Shown here: positions 24,089 to 37,286 of the stretch, one piece after another
Numbering within the stretch: position 1 is the stretch's first letter
Layout: each line of letters opens with the position of its first letter
Assembly (NCBI RefSeq): GCF_024868665.1
Contig: NC_079894.1
Span: forward strand, 3,807,426 to 3,871,425
DNA: 64,000 nucleotides
DNA from: Triplophysa rosa
Taxonomy: Eukaryota; Chordata; Actinopteri; Cypriniformes; Nemacheilidae
Direction of reading: 5' to 3'
The notes under the pieces: model-generated
Database searches by the model: none
Seen by the model: only the letters and a program-made list of their open reading frames with translations
What the model was told of the DNA's origin: nothing
Program-made: the position numbers and the translations under genes

Positions 24089-26658
24089 ATAAATTCCATT
24101 AAATAAAAACATGTTGGACTAGCACGATACACTCAAGTACAACGGTACCACATGATTGAAACAAGTTGACCTAGATACTTCATGTAGAGAAAACCCAAGA
24201 AATCGCTGCTGTCCTTCTGAAACCTTGTATTTCCATATTTTAAGATTTTTATTTATTGCCATAAAACATAATTATTAGTCATCCATTATGTTTGTCTAAC
24301 CTTTTCTCAGCCAAAGCACAATGGTAACCTATCAAAACACCAACATATAAAAAAAACTGCTTAATATGAACAGATTAGAACATGCAATAGTAAACATATG
24401 TGCCATCCTTTTCTAATCTGGATTAAAAACACATTAAATAACACTGTTTGACCATAAAAAAAATGTCTCAATTAAGGTAAAAGTGTTTACAATTAAATAA
24501 TCCACATCAATATTTTTTATAGAAAGTGTACAGGCCTGTACGTGGTTACAATTTCCATTAAATCCTTAATTATTTTGATCACAATTTTTTGCTTAAATTC
24601 ATTCAAGGTCGAGTTCATTCAATTTACAAAACGTTGTTGCTTTAAAAAATTGTATTAAAATGACATTTGCTTCAATACACATTTGGGAAATACACATATA
24701 GTTGATCAATTGATGTATGCGGAACATATGATTCTAAAAGAAAAAGCACAATGAAATGTTTAAAATAGGTTTGTTTAAAAATTGATGTCAAATTTCCAAA
24801 ACACTACTCACAATACATCACCATACTTTAAAATGTCACTGTAAAGGGATAACCTAAAAAAATAAGTAACCTGGCTGCCTTAAAATGTTGAGTTCATTCA
24901 ACTTACAAATATTAGTTAACTAATGAATTTCATGCAAACTCGTTTGAATTAATTCAAAATTTTAGGGCAGCCAGGTTACTTCTTTTTAAAGTTCAACCAA
25001 CATTTCTTTTTTAGTGTGTTACTAACCGATCAGAATTCAGGCTGCATGATATTGAAATAAAATGCAACGTGATAACTTGGTAAATAAAGCATTATTGTAT
25101 AGGATATTGCATATTGCATTAAGTTTTTAAAATCAATTGAAAGGTAATAAAGTATATTTGGGTAGTTGACAAATAAGCAAAAAGACAGCAAAATGCAAAA
25201 AAGTAGATTGAAACTTAATAAAGATTGAGATTATTTTTAGTATAAATATTAATAATATAAATATATTAACAGTTTATTTTCTACATTTTTGCTGTCATGC
25301 CATGGGATACATGGTACGCTTCATTTGTCAACTACCCATTTATATTGAAATGCAAAAAATGTGAACATTTTTCATATCTTTCCCATCGCATCATTACAAC
25401 TTCTGTGAGAAAACAGCCATGCTTTACTGTTGCAGTACTGATATGACAGTGCTACTATAAACCAGTGCAATTTTCCATAATTTTAAAATATTGTGTAGCC
25501 CTTATCGGAATATTCCTATACCGTGCCATTTACATGCATATAGGTACTTCAAAGAAAGGTAACACCTCAATCAAAGCAAATAAATCAATCTCCTGCAGAT
25601 CTTAATATAACATAAAAATATGATTAACAGCAAGACAACTACAGACGCATCAATAGCCATCTCACCTTGGGATGGTAATTCATAACCCTTTCAAATTAGC
25701 GGCTGTAATTGGTGTCTGGGGAGATGTGGGGGAGATTGACTCTACAGAGGGAGGAAATGACTGCAATTAACAGATTGAGCTGTGATTGCAGCTCTGTGAG
25801 GATACATTTGTGCAGCTTCCAGCTGGAGGAACAAAGTGAGGATGCTTCGGGGAAGTTGTGACTGTTTTGAAACGCTTGGTTAAGCAGGATGTTCTGTGGT
25901 GGGATGGGTTAATCAGTAATCTAACAGGGGCTGGTCCGGACTGCGAGGAACAGCTGTGGGGCGTTGCTCTCATCTTACCACCGATGACCTTAGGACATGT
26001 CGGCAGACGTGACAACCCAGAAGAAAACAACATACTTTGGAGCTTGGGGATGCCACAAAAACGCATCCAATGAAGACTTTTTTTTTAATCGACAGAATCT
26101 ATAGCTTACATTCATATGTTAGGAAATCTAGGCCATGCTGAGACAAAGAAAGAGAAAAATAAATTCTCACTACAAGGACACCTGCTGTTTAATGGCTTCA
26201 CCCTTTAAAACATTTTTCTACAAATTTAACTTTAATGGCGTTCATAAATATAAAACTCCTTTCCTTTTAGGTCATTTCTCAAAAACAAAATTGTACAAAG
26301 TGCCTGTGACGAGCAGAATGGAGGTTTGGGTGGGTCCGTGCTATAACAGTGACCGGAGAGTGCTGTACGTCATTCATAATTCACATCAGTGTAGAGTCAG
26401 AGAGAGATGACAGGCCGTCATCATTTTACCCTTCAAACTGCACGCTCAAATAACTCACTCTTAAAAACCTAAGGCTGCATTTGTTCAGTCAGTTGTGATT
26501 TGCTCTATCCTGAGCTAACACCAGTGTCACAATACTGAAAAGGGACCTACGCACATATTTAGCACGGCTAAGCTAGTATTGAGGCGCGAGGCACTGTGAG
26601 GACGCTAGATCCCCTGCAAAGACTGTAATTCATAACAGCTCACATGAATGAACTTTTA
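24089..26658. other. rasal2 intron 1 with one palindromic MITE
   Basis: At about 24863-24990 inverted ends AAGTAACCTGGCTGCCT and AGGGCAGCCAGGTTACTT mark a small hairpin MITE. The rest is unique AT-rich sequence; 25767-26073 has overlapping frames on both strands without recognisable domains. Confidence 0.5.
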
Positions 26659-26766
26659 TTGGACCCACTTGTGTTATTTTGCAATTGAACTGGAATTTAA
26701 TTTGATATGTAGCAGATCTTTCTCAGCTGACATGTACATCACCGTTCAAACTGAAACATTCAAAAC

Positions 26767-26975
26767 CAGAGGTGTAAAGAGTACCTGAAAACCATACTTA
26801 AGTAAAAGTACAGATACCTTGCAGTGAAAATTACTCCATTACAAGTTACAAGTCACCAATTCCAAAACGACTTCAGTAAAAGTCTTAGAGTATCTGATTT
26901 GAACAGTACTTGAGTATTTTACTCATACTGAATGTAGGCTCAAAGCAGCACTAGTCCTCAACACTTAAGAGACAC
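26767..26975. mobile_element. left end of a Tol2-like hAT element
   Basis: It begins CAGAGGTGTAAA, the terminal inverted repeat typical of Tol2-type hAT transposons, followed by stacked AAGTA/TTACTC motifs common in their subterminal regions. It is preceded by TTCAAAAC (26759-26766), which recurs after the matching right end at 41911. The interior is missing at the N. Confidence 0.85.
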
Positions 26976-26976
26976 N
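26976..26976. other. single-N assembly gap
   Basis: The only ambiguous base I noticed in the window. It separates the left end of a hAT element from the first base of the left inverted-repeat arm. Homology to the right arm begins at the very next base (26977 pairs with 56617), so the gap is also the boundary of the repeat. Confidence 0.98.
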
Positions 26977-29900
26977 TTACGCACAACACATATTTGACAG
27001 AATGTTGGTACCCGAACAACATCGGCGCCCATTGACTTGCATTGGTTTTGTGTCCATACAATTGAAGTCAATGGGTACATCCTTTGTTCGGTAACCGACG
27101 TTCTTCAAAATATCATTTTTTTTGTGTTCCGCAGAAGAAAGTCATACAGGTTTTGGGTGAACTGTGTCTTTAAAAATTGGGAGTTGTGGTTAGACAGTGT
27201 GTTTGAGAGATTTCTGTAATAAGATGTGTTTGTCTGTGGTTAACTAATTCAAAGCGTGGGAGTTATATAAATATACTTCCTGTTATTTTTGCACATCACA
27301 AAGTGCTGCTGATAGTACATAAGAATTTGGGTTGGTTGGTACATTGCTAGATTTGACATCTGTTCGGGCCTGAAAATGTTGATTTTCCATTCTGGCCTTT
27401 CTAGTGAAATGGAAAAGTTAGAGTCTAAAGTTTTGCCACGGTGGGTGAAAGCGAATGTGTTTGAATGCTTACGGTGTTGCTGCTTGGATGTGTTTAATCT
27501 TGCAGAGGAAGCTGAGGGAGGGTGGGGAGGAGCCGGAGTCAATAGTGGGATTGTGTTGGTTGCGGACGGCTCAGGATGTGCGTGCTGCTACACCCCCCGA
27601 CGCCATACAACCCCGCACCACCCCCCCACCCCGCTTTGACCTGTTCTCTCGTTCGTCGTAGCTGTCAGACAGGGCCAGGACTATGATGTAAGCAGCCTGT
27701 TCTGAGAATGACCTCAATGGACTGGATTCCAAAATTCCAGTGCACCGGCACCAGTGCGTTCATCCCGACATTCCAGAGCTGAAATAACTCAATAACGATG
27801 CTGGCCGACTCCTCGCCCGCTTATTTCCTTTATGTATCTGTTAAGAATAAGGACTCCTGTGCCAACTTGTCTATTCTTGGACTTGTTTTGGCCGGCGAGG
27901 TTGACAAAAAATGGTTACAACTTGCTTGTTTTAGCAAGGGAGCCAAGTTTCCCCGACTGCCAACCTGTGTGGGTCAACGGATCAAAATTCATTCGCAAAG
28001 TTAAAGATTTAATCGTTAAATGGTTATCTTCATTTTAAACCTCGCGTTTAACCCCAGGTAAGCCAATGTTTCACACTTGTAATTTTGATGCGGGGTTATA
28101 GTACCGCTTTTGCATGGTTAACCCCGCATTGCAGGTCCAAACGTGTGCAGTGTGAAATGAAGCAGGGGTAGAATAATACGACCAGACGCTTAGCAACAGA
28201 CACCCAATCAAAAACTGAACAGCGCTTACCTCATTTCACAAGCTGTGCACAGTCACAGAAACTCTGTGTAAACAATCCTTTGAGTTTTTTATTTATTTAT
28301 TTGAGTAAGTAACTTCTTAGGCGGCTAAAAGGGATTTGCGAGGCGTCACTTTTTCCCGGATGCGGAACAACAAGGTATTCGGTTATTTAAAGGGACCACG
28401 CACGATTTTTATTCAGTCAGTTTGATGCTGCAGTATTTATCCAATCATGACTGTTGACAGTGCAAATATGCAAATAAGAATGTTATCCCAGGGTTTAGTG
28501 ATGTAAAGTGCGAAACATCAGGTTATGAAAACCCAGGGTTATCTCTTAACCCCTGGTAAATTATAAGTAACGTGAAATGGACAACCCGGGATTCTGTTTA
28601 CCTGGGGTTAAGAATAACCCGGGGTTAACGATTTCAAGTGTGAAAAGCCCTAATGTGTTCTTGACTTGACTTTCCATTACTCCTTGATTTTCAGGCTGTT
28701 AAGCATCATACAGATAAGGATTAGACCCTGTTTAATGTGGATCATTGAAAGGTGCATTAGTCTTGTCTCTAAGCCTATTAAAGTTTTTATGAAAAACCAA
28801 GAAAGATTGGGAGATCTTCTAGCACATCCTCTTGTGGAATTGACTGGGTTAATGGCAGTTTTACTGAGTGTTGAGTAATAAGATGCACATTCCTCTCAGT
28901 CGAGGGGATCTAGTACACCGGTACTACTGTTGAGTCACCTACTGCGTTGAATGTTGACTTTGAAAAATCCCCCTAATTAAGCGCACTGAATTGAGTTCAC
29001 TGTAGTCACAAGCGTTTCACATGCTCTGCTCCGATGTACCAGGCTGCTCTGCTTCTTCCCACAAGGCCGGTTCAAAGGTGCCTTTGTCTGTGTATACGGT
29101 TTAGAAGAACACGCCGATAGTTCTGGGCCAGTCAGCTGTCTTTTTATGAGATGGAAAATGCGAGGATGTCTTGAGGACTGTCTTGTGGGTTCAGTGGAGT
29201 GCTTTGCTCTGGTGTTTCTCAGGAGACACAGTCAGGTATCTGTCAGTTCTCCACCAGTTTCCTTTCACTCGTGGAGACTGTGTGGCTAGAAGACAATGTC
29301 CTGGGATTCCAGGCGTTACCTGAAAACACAGGAAGCCTCCTTTCCTGTTTTTAGGCTCTTTCCTGATCTTTCTTGGATAAACGTATTTGTCGAACGAGAT
29401 ATTTTTTGTACCTCTGTATCTGTTTTTTATTTATAGTATAATTTTTTGGGTTGCTCTCTATTTGATTTTAGCGGCAACAACATACGCAAACGATATGTGG
29501 CCCAAACTTCCGGTAGACCTCCGCAAATAATCATTAAGTAGCTTTTATTCAATACAATTAATATACAATAAAATATTTACATAAATTATTAATAATGTAA
29601 ATTAAATAACATAGACCAGAAGTTGACTTCAGGCCAGGCGCGTGCGTCCAATAAAACCACCTATTTTGATTGGTTAGTCGCATGAATATTTTTCTATAAT
29701 GACTAGTAGTAGAAGTATATATATCGTGGTGGCTGTTGGGTCGATATTTGGAATTTTTTAATTATCGGCATCAGCCAATAAATGGTACAGTCGCCCAATA
29801 ATGTTTTTTCTGTTCGGCCGCAATATATGAAAATATATCTATATTAAAGGGATACTTTGCACAAAAATAATATTCTGTATTCGTTTATTCACCCTCATTT

Positions 29901-32900
29901 AAAACCTGTATATGACTCTGTCTGCTGTGGAATATAAAAGGAGATATTTTGAGAAATGTCACTGTGGTTTTGTGTCCATACAATGTAAGTCAATGAGGCT
30001 CAATGGTGTTTGTTTACCAACATTCTTCAAAATATCTTCTTTTGTGTTCAGCAGAAGAAAGTCAGTTACGTGGGTTTGAAATGACACGAGAGCGAGTGAA
30101 CAGTGAAAGAATTTTCATTTTTGGGGAATTTATATTTTTGAAGGGTTTTCCAGCTATTTTAAATAAACCATTATTCTTGTAATGTAACTAAGCGATGTCT
30201 TTTTCCCTTCATAAATGGCGTAGATCCCTGAACACTCTCCCACTTCCACAGCTCGAGTTCTCCCAGCTGTGTTTTCATCTTCTGAACATTAATTCTGGTG
30301 GAGCAGATCTCATGAAAGACCTCATGCCACTCTCTTCACTATCGGTTAGACTTGAGCATTTCAGCAGACCGTTGGCATGTGCTTCCTGCCTGCTCTTTAA
30401 AGACCGATACAGGAGTGTTACTTACCCCCCACGGGGCTGGTGGTGATTGTCAGAATTGGTTGGCTTTTAATTGGGTTGATAGTGATAAAACTCATGAGTT
30501 AAACAGCACCCTCTTGTTAATCGGCATTAGAAAGGATTTGGTGCTTTTGCATTTCTGTGCTTGGAAAGAGACTCGTCTTTTCCTGTAAGTAGGCCAATCC
30601 AATTATAATGTTGTTCAATTTGTATTATCCACTGTAGCTGTGCGCTCGCTGATAATTCATTAGAAGTTGCTCAAGGCCGGACTGAATCCTCCAGGCAGCA
30701 GATTCTGGTAATTAAATGTTCTCTTGCCTCAGGCTATTGTAATGCGCGTGTTTTAGCGCTGCCCCCTGATGGATGCGATTTATTATGGGTGGGCATTTCG
30801 AATGCAAAACGCGTCAATAAGCCTTCGGCTCATCTGGGATTGCTTGTGTCAAGCCGTTAAGAGAAGTATATCTTGTCTGGCGTGTGAGGTCCACCTGCCA
30901 TTGAAACAGATACTCATATCCAGAGGGAGATGAATGGAGATATTTACGGAACACGAGAAAGAGTAGATCTGATGATAAACCGTCAAGTTCTGCTGTTTAA
31001 CATTCAACGGCTGCTCAAGTTTGGTAGCCGTAATGAAATGGGTTCGGAATAAAATAGCACTTCCTCATCGTAAAAGTGCGCATGGTAATTTTCCACCTGT
31101 CTGCTCTGATTCGCCATCATCATTTTGAACAAATAGGCCTGAATAAAAGCCGAGAGTAAAAGCAGCGCTGCGCACGGACTTCCACATTCTCGTGTTACGG
31201 GCAGGGACTCATGTGACGGCAGGGTTATTTGATATGCTCGGATAGGAACCAGAACCCTCTGCTGCGCCTTCATGTTCTTTTACTCCGTTCTGGAGCATTT
31301 ACAAAGGTTTTTACTGTAGGTGCACTTAAGGCAAGCACATTTATTTTGGACGGCTCGGTGTAAACAAACATTGTGCCAGAATGGATTTTAACATCTCGCT
31401 TTTAACGTTTCGACACAGCCTACTGCTCAGTCCACTGAATGCATATAATACAATGTCTGTCTTTCACAATGCTTCACTTCATTTAACATGTTTGCGAATA
31501 ACATGACATTGAATGACATCATTCTTAACAAGACCCCCCCCCATAAGCAGAGCAGGCGATTGATTGGCTGGTTGCCATCATGTGTATGATCTCTAGTGTG
31601 TGTTCCTTCCTTGATGAAGGTTTGGAAGGTTTAGCTGCTGTTTGGGGATTGATTGGAGTTGCTGCATTGTGTTGAAATATTATTTGTAAATTTCGCACAA
31701 AGAAAATAAAAAAACAATATTTTTGTTAAAGTGCAGTGCAGAAATGAAATGGATAGAGAAAATCATCATTATTATTATATTAATAATTTTTATTAATATT
31801 ATTTTGATTAAATTAACATAAATTCAGTACCACAAATAATACTACAATGTTTTCTTACAAATGTTTTTCTTTTTGTTTTAAAAATCCTTTTTTGTTTTGC
31901 TTTGCATGAAGCTGCTGACACCTGAGAAAAGGATTAAAGTAATGTCATATTGCATTGCAAAACATTTTAAAGGTCTAGGGATGCATCGATGTGTAAATTT
32001 TGGCCGATAATGATAACCGATCATTCTTTACATTGGAAGCCGATAACCGATATATATTGACCGATATACAGTATCTAGGCTAAAGACAGACAATGCAGTA
32101 CTGGATTTTAACTGTGAGCAGCATGCACCCGAAGTGGTTCAACCAAAGGAAATTGCTCATTATTTATCAACTTTAATATAACAAAATCAGGCAAATACTG
32201 TTAAACATTAAAATGACTATTTAACAGCTGGTACCGATATGGCCGATGATATATTGTGTATCCCTATAATGGTCCTAATTTTTATGCAAAATGTTGGTGG
32301 GTGCGTTTTTTGTATTGATTGTGAAATATGACCAGTTCTTGACAGTTGTGAAAGCAATTTTTTATTCCAAAACTACCCAAATGCCGATCCTTATATGAAT
32401 CTTCTGTATTGGCTGCAATGTAGGTGGTGATAAGAAGCACTGCATGACCATCAGGAATAAAAACGAGAGAAGTGAATGACGTGTTTCGGCTATGTGTTTG
32501 TGAATATTCTGACGTTGTGTGCCGTTGGCTCGGGCTGTTGTTAAACAAATGCGACTGATCTTATCACAGATCGCGCTGTATGCTTGGCAACGATGTGGGA
32601 ATTGACAAAACAGATCGGGGCGGGAATGAAAGGATGAAGAAAAGCAAACTTCATGCTTTTTGCAGCTTTGCAGGCGCTAAGGATATTAGACAAGCCCTGT
32701 TTGATTTCTTGATAGAGTATGGTTAAACGGGGTCGGGCACTGCAGGCTCCTCTAAGTCTGATAGACCCGCTGTGGGAAGCGCCACTGGTCTATCACGCTA
32801 ATGCGCTCCTACAATACCACGACTCAAAAAGCTGTACAGTTATTGCACAAAAAATAGCAAAGTTTCAGATGTTATCACTCAGTCAGAGATAAGCTCGATT

Positions 32901-33224
32901 GATGTGGTGCCTTTGCATAAATAATAAAAGGACTTTGAAGGAAGTCTGGATGTACTGGCCGTGCATGTTTGTCATTCACGAGTCACGACGTCCGTGCCAT
33001 TAAATGCCTATTCATGTACTACTTGTTCAAACTGTATGAGGCATTGTATCTTGCATGTGCACATCTGTGAAACGCATCTTTCCAGCGTTGTGATTTTGCA
33101 GGGAGCGTCTCATCTATTTTATAAAAGACATTCAGTCGTGTGACTCCACCTTGTCTGTTAGCATCTTATCAGGGCTGTGCAGTGAGCAGGTTTTGTAAAC
33201 GGCTCGGTAGGATGGAGAGCGAGG

Positions 33225-33385
33225 AGGATCGTTCGGCACGGCAGGTGAAGCAGAGCTGACATCAGTTTGCATCAGTGACATCAGGATCGTCCGGCACGGC
33301 AGGTGAAGCAGAGCTGACATCAGTTTGCATCAGTGACATCAGGATCGTCCGGCACGGCAGGTGAAGCAGAGCTGACATCAGTTTC
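33225..33385. repeat. 58-bp minisatellite, about 2.8 copies
   Basis: The unit starts AGGATCGTCCGGCACGGC and repeats at 33225, 33283 and 33341 with almost no divergence. It is mirrored at about 50209-50369 in the right arm. The short open frame that crosses it is a by-product. Confidence 0.85.
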
Positions 33386-34202
33386 CCATGACACCGATCG
33401 GCCTACCGGAGATGCATCACAAACAATAGCTCATCGGTTCTGCTTAAAGTTCGCAGCTCTATCAGTTGTCAAGCGTAAAGGCCTGTTCACACCAAAATGA
33501 TTTATCTTCCTTTGGGGTTTGATGTGGTTGGCAGAAATAGCAAAAAGTCACATGGTTTTATGACTTGATCCATGCATTTAAAGGAAATTGTTGAGAATAG
33601 GGATCACCCAAATTTCATCGTTAACACACCCTCGTGTCATTCCAAACCTGTGACTGTCTTTCTTCCGCAGAACATGAAAGAAGATATTTTGAAGAATGTC
33701 GATAACCAAACAACATTGAACCCCACTGACATTCATTGTATGGACAAAACCACAGAGACATTTCTCAAAATATCGTCTTTTGTGTTCCACGGAAAACAAA
33801 GAGTCATAGATGTGTTTTGAACCACACGGTTTTTGTAGGGCAATTTCATTTCCCGCTCTGCACTTCTTTGGAAACTGATGTTGTGTACAGGCTGTTTCTG
33901 ACAACCAATTCTGTGTGGGCTCGGATGAGCAGAGGTGGAGATGGAAAGTTTTTTTTCAGTCTCTCTCTTGCAGGCTTTGCATTGGGGTGAATGCTTGGGG
34001 GCGGCAGGATTTCCCCTATTTCAGAGCCAAGACGTGAACCTTTGTGTGAGGGTTTAAAAATACACCCTGCTCTATTTGTGGGGGTCTGTCCTTGCCCGTT
34101 GCCACGGAAAGATCGTTTTGCAAATCCTTGCTTTCTTCTGCCAGGCATTAATTTATTACACGAATACTTTTATCATCATTATTACAATTTCGTTTTCATT
34201 AA

Positions 34203-34757
34203 AGGGGTCATATGACATGGCTAAAACGAATATTATTGTTTGTTTTAGATGTATTGCAATGTGTATACATGATTTAAGGTTAAAAAACGCTGTATTTTCC
34301 ACATACAGAGCATGTTTGTATCTCCTCTTTGCCCCGCCTCTCTGAAACACGCAGATTTTTAACAAAGCTCATGGCTCTGAAAAGCGAGGTGTGCTATGAT
34401 TGGCCAGTTAACCAGTGCGTAGTGATTGGTCAAATACTGCAAGCGTGTGACGGAAATGTAACGCCTCTTACCATATTTGGAACATCAGGTTTCAAAGCAA
34501 TTGTACTGACGGCCACCTTACTTGCGTATACATTTGGGCGGTCTTAGTCAAATCATACCACGAACTGACGTAGATTTGTGGGGGTGTGGCTACACAAGCC
34601 GTTTCAGGCAGGTCTGGGTGAGCATTCGCTTTTACATAGATTGCATCTTTTGTTCCGACACTTTAATATTTTCAATTTTACGTGTCTAATACATGCATGG
34701 GCAACTTATAACACACCAAAGACACAGAAAAACACGTATTCGTTCCATATGATCCCT
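34203..34757. mobile_element. short Kolobok-like non-autonomous element
   Basis: Flanked by TTAA (34199-34202, 34758-34761) with ends AGGGGTCATATGA and CCATATGATCCCT. It is an internally deleted version of 7903-9034, lacking the THAP frame; the outer parts (both sides) are highly similar. The right-arm copy at 48837-49391 is its mirror. Confidence 0.75.
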
Positions 34758-36784
34758 TTAATGCATCTGAAAGACTATAGTGCAGATTAACCGCTAGCAA
34801 CTTGTATGTTCTTTCTCACCTTTGCCTTTTGATCTCTTTGATATTTTGTTGGGCTAATTCTTGCCAGGTGTTATTTTTAGCAGAAGGGCTTATGTACGAG
34901 CGTACGTGCCTCTGTCCCCCCGGTATCCTTCTGCATGGCACAGTACAGAGCTAAAATAAACCCAAAAAACAAAGTGGCGCTAAGTGTACCCGGAGGCCTT
35001 GCGTCCTCGCTTCCTGCGGTCAGTGTGGACAATGTGTAGGGTGATCTTGGCTCAAAAGAGCCGTGAGACAATAATAGTTTGCATATCTTGTCTTTGCAAT
35101 GTCAGACCAGCCAATGTTATCAGTGGCGCATAAACGCTCCATTCCGGAGATCGCAGTGGCCTGCACGTGGAACGCTGTTTGACTTGTGGAATAATTACTG
35201 TGGAACACTGAAAGGAAATGTGAACTTTACGCGGTGTTCCGTCAGATCGCAGGAGTTAGATAGCGCTGTTTATCTCAATCTGACTCTGGCAGCAGCGCTG
35301 GTGTTTAATGATTGCTTTCATGCGCTGCCTCCATGCACCCAGCGTGTTTGATGGCTGTAAGCGTGTGTTAATTGCTGCTGTCCAGCCTGGACTCTCACGG
35401 GGTGTCAAAATTCCCAACCAGGCAGGAAATCACTTCAGCGACTTTAGCATGTAGAATAATAATTGTAGCTCAGTCCGTGTTCTGCAGATGTAGAGTGAAC
35501 GAAATTACTTTGTTTTTGTCTTTCGCTCACCTGCGTTAAATGCACTCAGGAGTAAAGGACGGCTGACTATAGAAATTACTTTTTTGGGTGACCTGTATGA
35601 TTTGGAGAGATCATGTGCAGTTTACAAGCAGACAGTTGTGCGCTCTTCACATGACAGCTACCCAATAGTTATAATCTAGCACATCACATTTTTTTCACCA
35701 AGGAAATGAGTAGAACTCGCTGTGTTGATATTTGCCCGCTGGGATTGATTTTCATGTACCTTTTTTTTATGAACGCAACTTTTTTTGTTTAACCATATAA
35801 AACACTATATCCCAATTATTCAATTTCATATCATTCAAAACATGAAGGCCTATATGACTCTATCTTCAGTGGAATACAAAAGAAGATGATATGAGAAATG
35901 TCTCAGTGGTTTTATGTTCATACAATGGAAGTCAACTGGGACCCAGTATTGTTTGGTTAACAACATTCTCCAAAATATCTAAAACTGTTAAGTTGAATAT
36001 AACTACATAATTAAACAAGTTTTCTTGTAATTGATTGATTTATTGGTCTGTCTAAAATGCACAGTTGTGTTGAATTGATGTGGTCATGCTATTGGTCACT
36101 TGAATAAAATGATTCCTTTTTTGTCGTTAATCTGAAAAGTGAAACCTCCATATTTGGTCTGTTTTCTGAGATTTTCCCCATCTATTGCATAACAGATTTC
36201 AGGGAAATCCCTTAAAATTGCTTGTTGGTTTTCAGCAAAATTTCTGTTTTCCTCGTAAGCAGTTGTCACTTGATATATATAATCTTTTCATCACTACCCA
36301 GAATTAACCGGAATAACACATTCTGTTGGACAGATTCTTTGAACTCAGGGTTTTTTTGGCCTGCTTTTTTTGGCTTGCTGTTGTGTACATGTTATTGGTG
36401 TGATCAACCACAAGTTGGGGCCTAGGATGGGCAGCAAGTGAGCTGATTGGATCGTAAGTCAACGTGTCTACGCACATGTATATTTTTGACACCTATTTCC
36501 TCCCAGAAAGCCTAGCTGCAACCCAGAATGCAGGAAGTGGTGGTGGCTCACGCCGCAGCCAGTGGACATCTTGCTGCGTGCTGAGAAAAACGAGACACAT
36601 TTGCTCAGCATGTTCCACCAAGGAGATCTCGGCAACTGCGTTATTTTTCCAAGCCGGGCATCAAATTTGCAGTATTATGCTTAAATAACTTGGTTAGCTC
36701 TAGCGTAGCTTGTCGAAACAAGACTTGAGATGCAATTGTGAAATTCCCCTTCCTCCTTTCCTCCGTTTACAACGGAAGGCCACA

Positions 36785-37286
36785 ATGGCAGAGCGGACGA
36801 GATCAAACTGGAGCCCTTCTCGCTTTTCAACTAGCAGGGAGAGTTCGCATCGCTGGCGTCTCCTCAGCAGACCCTGGTTGAAGCACCGATCCAATTCGGC
36901 CCCCGAGGAACCCTTGGACGCACAAGACAGAAGGATCCTGTTTGGACAGGAGTTGCGAACCCAGAGCATGACATGGTCCAGAACCAGCCGAACAGCTCCA
37001 ACCAATCCTCCTATCTCCAGGGTCCACAGTCTCCCTGATCCTAAAAGTGTGACAAACTGCGGCGTCCTAATGGAGCATTCTAGTGTTCATCGCGACTGGT
37101 TATCTCGCAGCTCAATCCCTTGTCAGAGATCTGCCTCCGTATCAGGGACCGAAATCCGAACGGAAACTCCACCACTCGGGCGGGAGCAGAGTTCCTTCAC
37201 GTTCACAGGGATTCTGCTGTCCTTGTCAAGACGAATTAGCAGAATTATAAACGCCCCTCCTGAAGCTGGGGAAACTACAGATGACG
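36785..37286 (+). CDS. unidentified Ser/Arg-rich first coding exon nested in rasal2 intron 1
   Basis: The ATG at 36785 opens 167 codons ending before a GACG/GTAGGA donor. The protein starts MAERTRSNWSPSRFSTSRES and is very rich in Ser, Arg, Pro and Thr (RSNSAPEEPLD, SVHRDWLSRSSIP). Near its end comes a more hydrophobic amphipathic stretch, FTFTGILLSLSRRISRII, followed by an acidic ETTDD. No signal peptide, zinc finger or catalytic motif is visible. The 350 bp upstream is GC- and CpG-richer than the surroundings, as a promoter would be. The orientation is opposite to rasal2. I do not recognise it; it may be a lineage-specific protein, or a chance frame in a CpG-rich promoter. The same sequence appears inverted at 46308-46809, identical in translation. 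Confidence 0.45.

Noticed and set aside
33225..33385. CRISPR-like array
   Set aside because: The units are directly adjacent 58-bp copies without unique spacers, in vertebrate DNA; it is a minisatellite.
33578..33904. 108-codon minus-strand frame and its mirror
   Set aside because: Its middle reads through a degraded TTAA-flanked MITE (ILQNIFFHVLRKKDS is that repeat translated).
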